NCBI RefSeq assembly: GCF_048595215.1
Contig: NZ_JBMDWJ010000026.1
Span: forward strand, 1 to 16,801
DNA length: 16,801 bases
DNA from: Siphonobacter sp048595215
GTDB taxonomy: Bacteria > Bacteroidota > Bacteroidia > Cytophagales > Spirosomataceae
Direction of reading: 5' to 3'
Shown here: piece after piece, positions 1 through 7,060 of the stretch
How positions within the stretch are numbered: position 1 is the stretch's first letter
Layout of the letters: the number at the start of each line of letters is the position of its first letter
Notes under the pieces: generated by a model
The model's input: only the letters and a program-made list of their open reading frames with translations
Database searches by the model: none
Told to the model about the DNA's origin: nothing
Program-made: the position numbers and the translations under genes

Positions 1-1897
1 AGGTATACGAGAAATCCAGGTAGTTTTCAACCTGAGCCCGCGTACTGCTTTGATTACCCACGGAGCTTTTGGTATACTTTCCACGGTACTCACCGTAACG
101 GGTATACTTGATGTTGGGTGAAAACTTGGACGTGAACGTCATACCGGGCAGTAACTTCAAACGTACAGCGATGTCGCCCAGATAATTGAGATACTTGGTT
201 TCCCGAATTTCGTTCTCAATATCCAGTAAGGGGTTTGTCACCTGCGTTTCCTTCGCCGTTGGGAGGAATTTTAAACTACCATCTTCGTTATACCCTCTTC
301 CAATTGGTTTTAAGCGGTACGCACTTCGGAAGGCTTCAAAACTTCCCGCATTTTGCGTAGCTACCGTCACGTAATTGTTGTAGCTCAAATTCAGCCAGCT
401 CGTCAGGTCACTGCTCAGATTACCACGCAGTGTATAGCGGTTAAAATCTTCGCCCCGGGTGGTACCCTTATCCTGCGTATACCCAAAACCGATCGCATAG
501 ACAGTAGATTTATTACCGCCGCTCAAATCCAGGGTATGGTTCGTTTGAAAGCCCTTCCGCGTAATCAGGTCGATCCAGTTCGTGCTAACGCCGTCGTTGA
601 TGTTCTTCAACTCCTCCGCGTTCAGGTAATTGGGCAAGTTGACGTCATTACGGGTAAAATTGTAATTTCCGGAAGCGTACTGATTGCCCACTACTACATC
701 TTTCAGGTAATCCACGTACCCGGTGGTATTGTAAATGGGTGGTAAGTGATACACTTCTTTGACACCCACGTAGTTGTTATACCGAACGGTGAGTTTACCA
801 CTTTCTCCTTTTTTGGTCTGGATAATGACTACCCCGTTGGTACCCCGCGAACCATAAATGGCCGTGGCCGAGGCATCTTTCAGCACGTCCATCCGGTCAA
901 TATCGGCGGGGTTCAGAAAGGAAATGTCGTTCACGAAAATACCATCAACGATAAACAAAGGATTTTGTCCGGGTGTGTACCCAGCATTAGCCGCCGTTTC
1001 GGTCGTGTGGATGGTACTAGCTCCCCGAATCCGGATGTTAAATCCACCGCTACCGGGTTTGTTATCCGTCCGCTGCACCATTACTCCGGGTACCTGTCCC
1101 TGAATAGCGGATGCCGCATCCACGCGGTTTACTTTCTCGATGTTTTTGGAATCGATGGAAGCAACGGCACCCGTTACGTCGGATTTCTTCACGGTACCGT
1201 AACCGATCACGACCACTTCTTCCAGGCTTTTGATATCCTGTTTCAGTTGAACGTCGATCGTCGTACGCGTACCCACCACTACTTCCTCAGTTAAATAGCC
1301 TATTAGGGAGAAAACCAGGATGTTGTCGGCATTCTCGGGAATAGTTAACTTGAAATTTCCTTCCGCATCCGTACTATTTCCCCGAGAGGTGCCTTTCAGG
1401 AGGATGTTCACCCCCGGTAGCCCCTCCCCTTTTTCATCGGTTACTTTACCGGTAATGACCTGATCCTGTACTTCCAGACTGGGTTGTTGCGTGGCCACCG
1501 GGCTACTGGGACGGGCGGACGTTTGTGGTAATTCCCGCTCGGTTGTTTTGTCCAGACGTTGTCCGACAATCAGATAGGCTCCGTCTTTGGCTTTCCGGTA
1601 GTGAAGACCGGAGTTTTTCAGTACACGGTCCAGATTTTCTTCCAGGCTGGCTTTGGGATCAAGAGCCGTCTTCGGTACCGTCAGACCTTGTACCAGCTGA
1701 TCGCCGAAAAGAATATCAACGCCAAACCGCTCTTTTAGCTCATGTAATACATCCTTGAGTTTCCGTTGGGAAGTATTTTTTAGCTGAAGCGAGGACTGCC
1801 ACTCCGTCGGTGACAGCAAAGGACTAGCGGGCTGGCCAGGTAAAGCCAGGCAAACCACTAGCCCCCACGTGTGTAGGCTAGTAAAAAAAAGAGACAT
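1..1897 (-). CDS. SusC/RagA-family TonB-dependent receptor with N-terminal STN transducer domain (partial, C-terminus beyond window)
   Basis: Outer-membrane TonB-dependent transporter of the SusC/RagA type. Reading in from the ATG at 1897-1895, 632 codons are open to the window edge. A hydrophobic signal-like segment (about residues 3-20) is followed by an STN domain (about 37-112), the periplasmic module by which FecA-type receptors signal to a FecR partner. Next come a carboxypeptidase-regulatory-like beta domain (about 147-222, VITGKVTDEKGEGLPGVNI), the motif SLEEVVVIGYG (224-234), and the plug (about 236-365) with IRIRGAST, PLFIVDGIFV and DASATAIYGSRGTNGV, all typical of SusC. The start of the barrel follows. 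An in-frame TAA six codons upstream excludes a longer N-terminus. The signal peptide is odd in having no Lys/Arg before its hydrophobic core. The gene lies 15 nt after the FecR gene, so it is co-transcribed. Whether a SusD gene follows cannot be seen. The substrate is unknown; a glycan or a siderophore-like ligand are both possible. Confidence 0.93.
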   Translation of the reverse strand, partial: MSLFFTSLHTWGLVVCLALPGQPASPLLSPTEWQSSLQLKNTSQRKLKDVLHELKERFGVDILFGDQLVQGLTVPKTALDPKASLEENLDRVLKNSGLHYRKAKDGAYLIVGQRLDKTTERELPQTSARPSSPVATQQPSLEVQDQVITGKVTDEKGEGLPGVNILLKGTSRGNSTDAEGNFKLTIPENADNILVFSLIGYLTEEVVVGTRTTIDVQLKQDIKSLEEVVVIGYGTVKKSDVTGAVASIDSKNIEKVNRVDAASAIQGQVPGVMVQRTDNKPGSGGFNIRIRGASTIHTTETAANAGYTPGQNPLFIVDGIFVNDISFLNPADIDRMDVLKDASATAIYGSRGTNGVVIIQTKKGESGKLTVRYNNYVGVKEVYHLPPIYNTTGYVDYLKDVVVGNQYASGNYNFTRNDVNLPNYLNAEELKNINDGVSTNWIDLITRKGFQTNHTLDLSGGNKSTVYAIGFGYTQDKGTTRGEDFNRYTLRGNLSSDLTSWLNLSYNNYVTVATQNAGSFEAFRSAYRLKPIGRGYNEDGSLKFLPTAKETQVTNPLLDIENEIRETKYLNYLGDIAVRLKLLPGMTFTSKFSPNIKYTRYGEYRGKYTKSSVGNQSSTRAQVENYLDFSYT

Positions 1898-1912
1898 ACG
1901 GAGATAGAGGGA

Positions 1913-2920
1913 TTATGTGAGAGAAGTAGATTGTAAAATAATTTCTTTGTCCTGATGGATGATGCGTAAGTTCAGTACTTCGGCGATAATGCTGAGTAGC
2001 TCTTCGGCACTTTCGGCCGGATAGGCTCCTGACAAGGTAAGGGCAGCGGTTCGGGATTCGGGGATACGCAGGACGATCCCAAAATTTTCTTCAAAAAGGT
2101 ACGTCAGCTCCTGAAGGGATGTTTCCTTGAAAACATAGCGGTGTTCACGCCAGCTGGAAAAATGATGGCTCCGATCCCATTTTTTAAGCTGAACGTTGCC
2201 TTTGGAGGGAAGCTTTACCAGATCGCCGGGTTTAAGTCGGACGGCATCGCCTTTTTTACCCTGTTTCTGGTAATGAAATTCGACGCTGCCCTGGAGTAAG
2301 GCTACTTCAGTGGCCCGGGAACGCGTGAAAAGGTTAAACTCTGTACCCAATACGACTACTTCCGAACCGTGATCCGTTTTTACAACGAAAGGCTGATCAT
2401 CCGGGGTATGCGTAATAGAAAAGAGGGCCTCTCCTTCAAGTTTCACTTGCCGACGCTTTCCCCAGAAGCCGAAACGCGGTACTTGCAGCGTGGAATTGGC
2501 ATTCAGGGTTACGCGGCTACCGTCGGTCAATTGTACCACTTTCATTTGTCCATACCCCGTAGCGTAACGTTGGTTCAGTAACCGATCCTGGTAGAAGAAT
2601 CCCAGTAAAACCAGAAGGGACGCTGCAATGGAAGGAAACAGCCACTTCCGATAGTTACTCCAACGATCTGTACTTTCGGGTTCAGCTTTTAAAAACGTAG
2701 GCCGTTGATCATTGTACAGAAAATCCTTAAACTGACTGTACGCTTTTTCCTCATCCGGGTGATATTGCAGGTGTGAGCGTTCCCATTCCTGTAACCACTC
2801 GTAAAATAATTCTTCGTTTTGTGAGTTCTGACTCCACGCTTCGATTTGCTTTCGTTGCAAAACCGTCGCTTTGCCCGAAAAGAAATCAAAGATGAGCTGT
2901 TTATTAATGAGTGGATTCAT
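1913..2920 (-). CDS. FecR family anti-sigma factor / sigma regulator
   Basis: Inner-membrane regulator that passes the signal from the TonB-dependent transducer to the ECF sigma factor. The 335-aa protein has a cytoplasmic N-terminal region (1-92), one membrane segment (about 93-110, WLFPSIAASLLVLLGFFY) and a periplasmic FecR domain. Family landmarks are LTDGSRVTLNANS (131-143), FVVKTDHGSEVVVLGTEFN (178-196), LLQGSVEF (208-215) and LKPGDLV (229-235). The C-terminal part (about 260-332, YVFKETSLQELTYLFEENFG and onward) matches the STN-like DUF4974 domain common in Bacteroidota FecR proteins. Length is normal for the family. The gene sits 45 nt after the sigma gene and 15 nt before the SusC-like gene, which is the standard Bacteroidota order. 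By analogy with FecR it could be an anti-sigma factor, or both an inhibitor and an activator; the sequence does not say which. Confidence 0.93.
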   Translation of the reverse strand: MNPLINKQLIFDFFSGKATVLQRKQIEAWSQNSQNEELFYEWLQEWERSHLQYHPDEEKAYSQFKDFLYNDQRPTFLKAEPESTDRWSNYRKWLFPSIAASLLVLLGFFYQDRLLNQRYATGYGQMKVVQLTDGSRVTLNANSTLQVPRFGFWGKRRQVKLEGEALFSITHTPDDQPFVVKTDHGSEVVVLGTEFNLFTRSRATEVALLQGSVEFHYQKQGKKGDAVRLKPGDLVKLPSKGNVQLKKWDRSHHFSSWREHRYVFKETSLQELTYLFEENFGIVLRIPESRTAALTLSGAYPAESAEELLSIIAEVLNLRIIHQDKEIILQSTSLT

Positions 2921-2965
2921 GGTACGGATGTTATTGAGCGAGGCAGAAAGGAACGTCAGACAACC

Positions 2966-3625
2966 TTAGTGAATAAAGAATATTCCTAAAAGGAGCTGGA
3001 ACCAGCGGGATTTCAGCATTTCTCGAATGGTCTGGTTGGCCAGGCGAATTTGTACTTCGATGGTACGAACGGAGAGGCCCAACTCAGCAGCGATTTCTGC
3101 GTACTTTCTGCCTTCAAAACGGTACATCAGGTAAATCTTCCGGCGTTGTACGGGCAGGGAATCAATGGCTTTTTCTACATCCTGATACAATTCATCGTAT
3201 TGAGTGAGTGCATCTGGTTGCTGACTATGTTCGCTCAGGTACGCTTCCGCCTCTTCAATGGGTACATCTCGCTGAAAGGACTGCCGAATGTAGTTGTAAG
3301 CCCGATTGCGTACCGTTTTAAAGAGATAAGCCCGGTACGAACTGGTAATCGTGGAAAAAACCTGTTTTTCATAGAATTGACAGAACACTTCAGCGACCAG
3401 GTCCTCAGCTACGGATTTAGACCCTACAAAACGTACAGCGTGACTGCACAGCTCCACGTAGTGCCGACGAAAGAGTATTTCACAACCTAGCCTTGGATTG
3501 GTCTCGAAGGTTTTTCGGGTGAAAAGCTCCTGATCAGAGCTTTTTAACGGCTCATGTTCCGTTTCATCGGCCGGAGAAACGGGATCAGTCGTTAGAAAAG
3601 AGTTCCAAGTGCTAGCTAGCTGCAT
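2966..3625 (-). CDS. RNA polymerase ECF sigma factor (FecI-like, Bacteroidota type)
   Basis: ECF (sigma-70 family) factor expected to direct transcription of its own cluster and the linked TonB receptor. Region 2 spans about residues 48-116 (LFRRHYVELCSHAVRFVG ... AEDLVAEVFCQFYE ... YLFKTVRNRAYNYIRQ). Region 4 spans about 150-204 (AIDSLPVQRRKIYLMYRFEG ... YAEIAAELGLSVRTIEVQI), with its helix-turn-helix. The 219-aa length is slightly above usual because of a roughly 45-residue polar N-terminal extension. An in-frame TAA two codons upstream of ATG 3625-3623 makes this the earliest start. A short hydrophobic tail (about 206-219, WFQLLLGIFFIH) follows region 4; such tails occur in Bacteroidota ECF factors and may affect FecR contact, which is inference. 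First gene of a sigma-FecR-SusC operon. Its probable promoter and a hairpin lie in the long leader upstream. Confidence 0.93.
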   Translation of the reverse strand: MQLASTWNSFLTTDPVSPADETEHEPLKSSDQELFTRKTFETNPRLGCEILFRRHYVELCSHAVRFVGSKSVAEDLVAEVFCQFYEKQVFSTITSSYRAYLFKTVRNRAYNYIRQSFQRDVPIEEAEAYLSEHSQQPDALTQYDELYQDVEKAIDSLPVQRRKIYLMYRFEGRKYAEIAAELGLSVRTIEVQIRLANQTIREMLKSRWFQLLLGIFFIH

Positions 3626-3725
3626 AGAATCTTACATTATCGGTATGCCAAGTGGTGACAATTCAGGGGGAAGACACGGGAGCCCTAAAAATCCCTTAAG
3701 CCAAACTGGAAAATTTTTATATTTT

Positions 3726-3754
3726 TTTTTAACTCCTTCTGTAAGAGTTAAAAA
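3726..3754. repeat. Perfect AT-rich inverted repeat in the leader of the sigma factor gene
   Basis: Arms TTTTTAACTC (3726-3735) and GAGTTAAAAA (3745-3754) are exact reverse complements separated by a 9-nt loop. The repeat lies about 100 nt upstream of the sigma start and downstream of a TAnnTTTG box on the same strand, so it would fall in the transcribed leader. It could be an operator, an RNA hairpin, or a weak bidirectional terminator (the arms supply A and T runs on both sides). The low GC content of the stem makes a strong terminator doubtful. Confidence 0.5.
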
Positions 3755-3812
3755 TCTGCTCAAACCCAGCAAAAAAGAAGGTGTCTTGGCGGCGTTTTAC
3801 AAAAATGAGGAA

Positions 3813-3820
3813 CAAATATA
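3813..3820 (-). promoter_or_regulatory. Candidate -7 promoter box (TATATTTG) for the sigma-FecR-SusC operon
   Basis: On the minus strand this reads TATATTTG, matching the Bacteroidota -7 consensus TAnnTTTG. The only -33-like partner is a TTG about 14 nt upstream, closer than the usual spacing, so the match rests on the -7 box alone. It would give a leader of roughly 180 nt before the sigma ATG. Confidence 0.35.
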
Positions 3821-4221
3821 ATAGAAATACTTAGCAAGTATCTCCCTATAATCAGTAGGTAAAAATGATTGATACTACATTTTCATTAAATCATTTTAGA
3901 GTGTAGTTCAAAAATCATTATTCGTAATAGTTTTATTCTAAACAGCTAATTTACTAGGTGTTTGTAAAAAAAATCATAAACTGACATCGATAGATAATAC
4001 GCTATGCGGCTTTCTGGAAGGATTTCCTAAAGACAGGAACTTAGAATAATTCTATTTTTAATTAGTCCTTCTATTATAACTTGAAAACGGCAAAAGATTG
4101 GATTGTTCGTTAATAGGGCTATTAATCTAAGAGATTTTTAGCGGCGGCGGGGGGTATCTTCAAGTAAAAGTAATTGGTTGATCGTTCATACGTTATTAGT
4201 ATATAGTCTAACCTCTTAACC

Positions 4222-4254
4222 GAACCCCGTTCTGTAGCATTCCATGCGGGGTTC
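4222..4254. repeat. GC-rich inverted repeat with 17-nt loop
   Basis: GAACCCCG (4222-4229) and CGGGGTTC (4247-4254) are perfect reverse complements inside otherwise AT-rich DNA. No T-run follows on either strand, and no coding region ends nearby, so a terminator role has no obvious client. It could be an operator or part of a small RNA. Its function is not known. Confidence 0.4.
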
Positions 4255-4385
4255 AAGCCGTCTTCCATTCAGAGAGTCCACTCTACTGAGAAACGTTGAC
4301 AGTTTCCTTACAACCTAGACTGAGCAATATGTCCCCTCTTACTTGATATTCATACTTTTTGGTTTGAATCCTGTTTTTTGCCGAA

Positions 4386-4412
4386 GTCCCCAAAGGTGAC
4401 CTTTGTCGGGAC
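4386..4412. promoter_or_regulatory. Long dyad, candidate operator upstream of the quinone-reductase-like gene
   Basis: The core CAAAGGT-G-ACCTTTG (4391-4405) is a perfect 7+1+7 palindrome. Outer arms GTCCC (4386-4390) and GGGAC (4408-4412) extend the symmetry with a 2-nt offset on the right. Its right end lies 56 nt before the ATG at 4469, a usual position for a regulator binding site. No T-run follows, so a terminator is less likely. Which regulator binds is unknown; the AraC proteins encoded downstream are candidates, but AraC proteins usually bind direct repeats, so a dimeric regulator encoded elsewhere is at least as likely. Confidence 0.45.
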
Positions 4413-4468
4413 GATTGCACCTCCTTGAAAGGGGCACGTCAACGAACCATTCAACGAAAAGGAATAGC

Positions 4469-5566
4469 ATGAAAGTCGAAAGCATAGCCGTGGAAACCAA
4501 CTCCGAATCATCTAGCTCGGAATCGTCCCGGCCAACAGAAACAAAACCAACCCCTAACACCATGCGGGCCATTCGCCTGCATGCGTTCGGTGGCCCCGAG
4601 GTATTGCAGTATGAAGAAGCACCCCTACCCGAGCTAAAGTCCGGTGAAGTACTCGTTCGTGTACATGCAGTGGGGCTTAATCCTCCAGACTGGTACTTAC
4701 GCAACGGGTACCGAGCACTTCCTGCCGAATGGCGTCCGCAGGTACCTTTCCCCATTATTTTAGGTACGGATATCTCAGGAGTAATTACAGCAGTGGCAGA
4801 AGACGTGACGGACTTTTCCCTGGGCAACGAGGTGTACGCCATGGTTCGTTTTTTCAGCGTAGGCGAGAGCAAGGCGTATGCCGAGTATGTCACGGTACCC
4901 GTGTCAGAACTGGCCCGTAAGCCCACTCGCGTGGATCATGTACACGCGGCGGCAGCACCGATGTCGCTACTCACGGCGTGGCAGTACCTGGTTGAAGTAG
5001 GCCATGATTTCCCTAACCCCCTACAATCTACTCCGCACATACCCGTGTCACTAGCCGGAAAGACGGTACTGGTCAACGGTGCTGCGGGTGGCGTTGGTCA
5101 TCTGGCCGTACAGATTGCCAAACTGAAAGGGGCACACGTCATCGCCGTTGCTTCGGGTAAGCACGAGTCGCTGCTGCGTGAGCTGGGTGCTGACGAATTC
5201 ATTGATTATACCAAAACGCCCCCCGAAGAGCTAGTTCATGACCTTGATCTGGTGCTGGATACCCTCGGCGGTCCGACTACGAGTCGTTTTCTACGGACGC
5301 TCAAGCGGGGCGGAGCCTTGTTTCCCGTGTACCCTTTGGGGTTTTCCGGTACTAAAGAGGCCGAGAGAATGGGTATTACCGTCTCAGCCGTGCAGGTCCG
5401 TTCGAACGGGGCTCAACTGTCCGAGCTGGCGACCTTGCTCGATGAGGGCAAAATTCGCGTTGTCATCGACAGTACTTTTCCGCTGGCTGATGCCCGAAAG
5501 GCTCATGAACGAGCCGAACGTGGTCATATCCAGGGCAAGATAGTACTTACCGTCACGGCAGTCTAG
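4469..5566 (+). CDS. NADP-dependent oxidoreductase, zinc-independent MDR family (quinone-oxidoreductase-like)
   Basis: Cytoplasmic medium-chain dehydrogenase/reductase resembling NADPH:quinone reductases. The GroES-like N-terminal domain (about 32-150) begins MRAIRLHAFGGPEVLQYEE and carries VGLNPPDWYLRNG where zinc alcohol dehydrogenases have a zinc-ligand Cys; with no such Cys, this is the zinc-free QOR branch. The Rossmann domain (about 165-320) has VNGAAGGVGHLAVQIAK (202-218), the nucleotide-binding loop. The C-terminus IQGKIVLTV is typical. I start at ATG 4469, preceded by AAGGAA; an earlier TTG at 4403 is possible but weaker. This start gives a 31-residue Ser/Thr/Glu-rich leader, whereas homologues usually begin near ATG 4562 (residue 32), so that ATG is the alternative. 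The product reduces quinones or alkenals; the substrate cannot be read from sequence. It is followed 69 nt later by a monooxygenase gene and then a hairpin, suggesting a two-gene transcript. Confidence 0.9.
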   Translation: MKVESIAVETNSESSSSESSRPTETKPTPNTMRAIRLHAFGGPEVLQYEEAPLPELKSGEVLVRVHAVGLNPPDWYLRNGYRALPAEWRPQVPFPIILGTDISGVITAVAEDVTDFSLGNEVYAMVRFFSVGESKAYAEYVTVPVSELARKPTRVDHVHAAAAPMSLLTAWQYLVEVGHDFPNPLQSTPHIPVSLAGKTVLVNGAAGGVGHLAVQIAKLKGAHVIAVASGKHESLLRELGADEFIDYTKTPPEELVHDLDLVLDTLGGPTTSRFLRTLKRGGALFPVYPLGFSGTKEAERMGITVSAVQVRSNGAQLSELATLLDEGKIRVVIDSTFPLADARKAHERAERGHIQGKIVLTVTAV

Positions 5567-5635
5567 AAGCTCCGAGTCCGATACTCACACCGTCGTACAG
5601 TACTGGGTTACCTAAGAAACCATCTTTCTGACTTC

Positions 5636-5962
5636 ATGCCTCCGTTTATGAATTCCTCCGACGAATCTCACCTTATCATTACCATACCGAGCAAACCTGA
5701 GCACCAAACACAAGTCCGGGAGCTTTTGCTGGCCCAGGTGGACCCGATCCGTAGGGAATCCGGCTGTCTGTACTACAACCTTTTTCAGCCAACCGAAGAC
5801 TCGCATACCTTCATTATCCTAACGGGTTGGACTACCAAGGAAGCTTTAGCGGTGCATCAGTCCCAACCGCAGGCCATCCGTGTAGTCGGGCAGTTGACCC
5901 CGCTGCTGGCCCGTCCCATTCAGAGCCTCTCCACACGGCGATTAAGTGAGACTCCAATTTGA
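5636..5962 (+). CDS. Antibiotic biosynthesis monooxygenase (ABM) domain protein, YgiN-like
   Basis: Small single-domain protein of 108 aa, in the size range of the ABM family of dimeric ferredoxin-fold, cofactor-free monooxygenases that includes E. coli YgiN (a quinol monooxygenase). It opens with a beta strand (HLIITIPSKPEH, about 12-23), followed by a helix with RELLLAQVDPIRRESGCLYY (28-47); the ESGC-Y segment is a family hallmark. Then come FIILTGWTTKEALAVHQ (59-75), with the usual aromatic strand and the A-x-x-x-H segment, and a closing helix with pairs such as VGQLTPLLARPI. ATG 5636 and ATG 5648 are both possible starts; the conserved part begins after both. It lies 69 nt after the quinone-reductase-like gene and just before a strong hairpin. 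In E. coli, YgiN is paired with the quinone reductase MdaB, so a quinone redox role is a reasonable inference. Confidence 0.85.
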   Translation: MPPFMNSSDESHLIITIPSKPEHQTQVRELLLAQVDPIRRESGCLYYNLFQPTEDSHTFIILTGWTTKEALAVHQSQPQAIRVVGQLTPLLARPIQSLSTRRLSETPI

Positions 5963-5969
5963 TGCTTAC

Positions 5970-6008
5970 AAATGGATTACTGGTGGAGTTTCCACCAGTA
6001 ATCCATTT
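5970..6008 (+). terminator. Strong hairpin terminator after the oxidoreductase-monooxygenase pair
   Basis: A perfect 18-bp inverted repeat: left arm 5970-5987, 3-nt loop GTT (5988-5990), right arm 5991-6008. It starts 8 nt after the monooxygenase stop codon. The right arm ends in ATTT but no long T-run follows, which is common for Bacteroidota hairpins. The arms begin AAA and end TTT, so it could act in both directions. Confidence 0.75.
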
Positions 6009-6073
6009 CAGGCTTGGTCGTTATTGAAGATTCTTAGATAGCCGTTTCCAATAAAATCATTGTTTGATTTTCG

Positions 6074-6081
6074 TAGTTTTG
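6074..6081 (+). promoter_or_regulatory. Candidate -7 promoter box (TAGTTTTG) abutting the AraC gene start
   Basis: The sequence matches TAnnTTTG and ends 4 nt before the ATG at 6086. No well-spaced TTTG is seen for the -33 element. If it is used, transcription would begin at or next to the start codon and the mRNA would be nearly leaderless. Confidence 0.4.
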
Positions 6082-6085
6082 CTGG

Positions 6086-6961
6086 ATGATGGACTCTCCC
6101 ATTTCACCCCTTGAGCTGAATACCACGGACCTGGCATTAAAAGGGTTTAAAGTATATGCGGTAGATCACCTCTGTACCATGAAGCCTCAACTCAGTCGGC
6201 GTGACTATTATAAGGTTACGCTAATGACTACAAAGTCGCGGCTTCACTACGCCCACGAAAGTCTGGAACTCGACGGTACCTACCTTTTTTTCACCAATCC
6301 GCACATTCCCTATACCATGGAAAGGCTCGGGGAAGAGGATCAGGGTTACGCCTGTCTCTTTACCGAAGAATTTATCAAATCGCTCGACCGATCGGAAAGC
6401 CTGCAACACTCGCCCTTTTTTAAAATCGGTAGTACCCCACTCTTTCCCCTTAATGAGGAGCAGGCCCGGTTTATGCGAAACATTTTTCAGAAAATGCTGG
6501 AGGAGCAGCAAGCTAACTATGCATTTAAAGGTGAACTGATTCGCACCTATATCCAGCTTGTGATTCACGAAGCCCTGCATTTAGAACCCGCGAAAACCTT
6601 CTTTCAACCCAGAAATGCTTCTTCCCGCCTTGCCTCCCTGTTTTTAGAAGTACTCGAACAGCTATTCCCCCTGGAAAACCCGCAGGAGACCTTACCCCTT
6701 AAAACCGCTCAGGAGTTTGCGGATCGGCTGTCCGTACACGTGAACCACTTGAACCGGGCGGTGAAGGAAGTCACGGGCAAACCCACGAGTACGCACATCA
6801 CCAACCGCATTACCGACGAAGCCAAAGCCCTGCTACAACATACGAACTGGAGCGTAGCGGAAATTGCCTATAGTCTGGGCTTTGCCTACCCAACCTATTT
6901 CAACAACTTTTTCAAGAAGCATACGGGTTATACGCCATTAGCTTTTCGAAAAGCAGCCTGA
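6086..6961 (+). CDS. AraC family transcriptional regulator (first of three)
   Basis: DNA-binding regulator of 291 aa. The N-terminal half (about 20-165) is a cupin-like sensor domain (YYKVTLMTTKSRLHYAHESL, then TYLFFTNPHIPYTME), as in many Bacteroidota AraC proteins. The C-terminal AraC domain (about 200-290) has two helix-turn-helix units: AQEFADRLSVHVNHLNRAVKE (208-228) and WSVAEIAYSLGFAYPTYFNNFF (255-276), closing with the signature KKHTGYTPLAFRK. ATG 6086 and 6089 are adjacent alternatives. It sits between the quinone-reductase/monooxygenase unit and an aldo/keto reductase gene, both on the same strand, so either or both are its likely targets. The ligand is unknown. Upstream are a terminator and a -7-like box, so it probably has its own promoter. 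Confidence 0.92.
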   Translation: MMDSPISPLELNTTDLALKGFKVYAVDHLCTMKPQLSRRDYYKVTLMTTKSRLHYAHESLELDGTYLFFTNPHIPYTMERLGEEDQGYACLFTEEFIKSLDRSESLQHSPFFKIGSTPLFPLNEEQARFMRNIFQKMLEEQQANYAFKGELIRTYIQLVIHEALHLEPAKTFFQPRNASSRLASLFLEVLEQLFPLENPQETLPLKTAQEFADRLSVHVNHLNRAVKEVTGKPTSTHITNRITDEAKALLQHTNWSVAEIAYSLGFAYPTYFNNFFKKHTGYTPLAFRKAA

Positions 6962-7060
6962 AAGGACTGATCCGTACAGACAAGTTTTTTGAGCCGTAGA
7001 GGAAATAAAGAAGTATGGAACCGTACCGACTTTTGTCACGTCAAATCAAAAACAAACACG

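Larger units (their letters stand above)
3626..4468. other. AT-rich gene-free region between the divergent sigma and oxidoreductase genes
   Basis: No convincing gene is seen on either strand. Short open frames here start with rare codons and have no recognisable motif. The stretch from about 3700 to 4130 is visibly richer in A and T than the flanking genes. It holds the leader hairpin 3726-3754, a -7-like box at 3813-3820, a GC-rich inverted repeat at 4222-4254 and a long dyad at 4386-4412. It separates two divergent units, so both promoters should lie in it. Confidence 0.6.

Noticed and set aside
353..1294. Plus-strand open frames of 130 and 182 codons
   Set aside because: Both are antisense to the SusC-like receptor, which is open through 632 codons with strong plug motifs.
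4240..4270. tRNA-like T-arm (GGGTTCAAG)
   Set aside because: The T-stem bases do not pair correctly and no acceptor, D or anticodon arms can be drawn.
4403..4468. Upstream TTG start for the oxidoreductase gene
   Set aside because: It falls inside the dyad at 4386-4412 and adds 22 residues without family support; the ATG at 4469 follows AAGGAA.
4339..4926. 195-codon open frame on the minus strand
   Set aside because: It lies antisense to the start of the MDR oxidoreductase, whose family motifs are clear; the frame itself has no recognisable domain.
6989..7060. Upstream TTG start for the aldo/keto reductase
   Set aside because: It adds 24 residues not seen at the start of the family; the ATG at 7061 fits the usual length.
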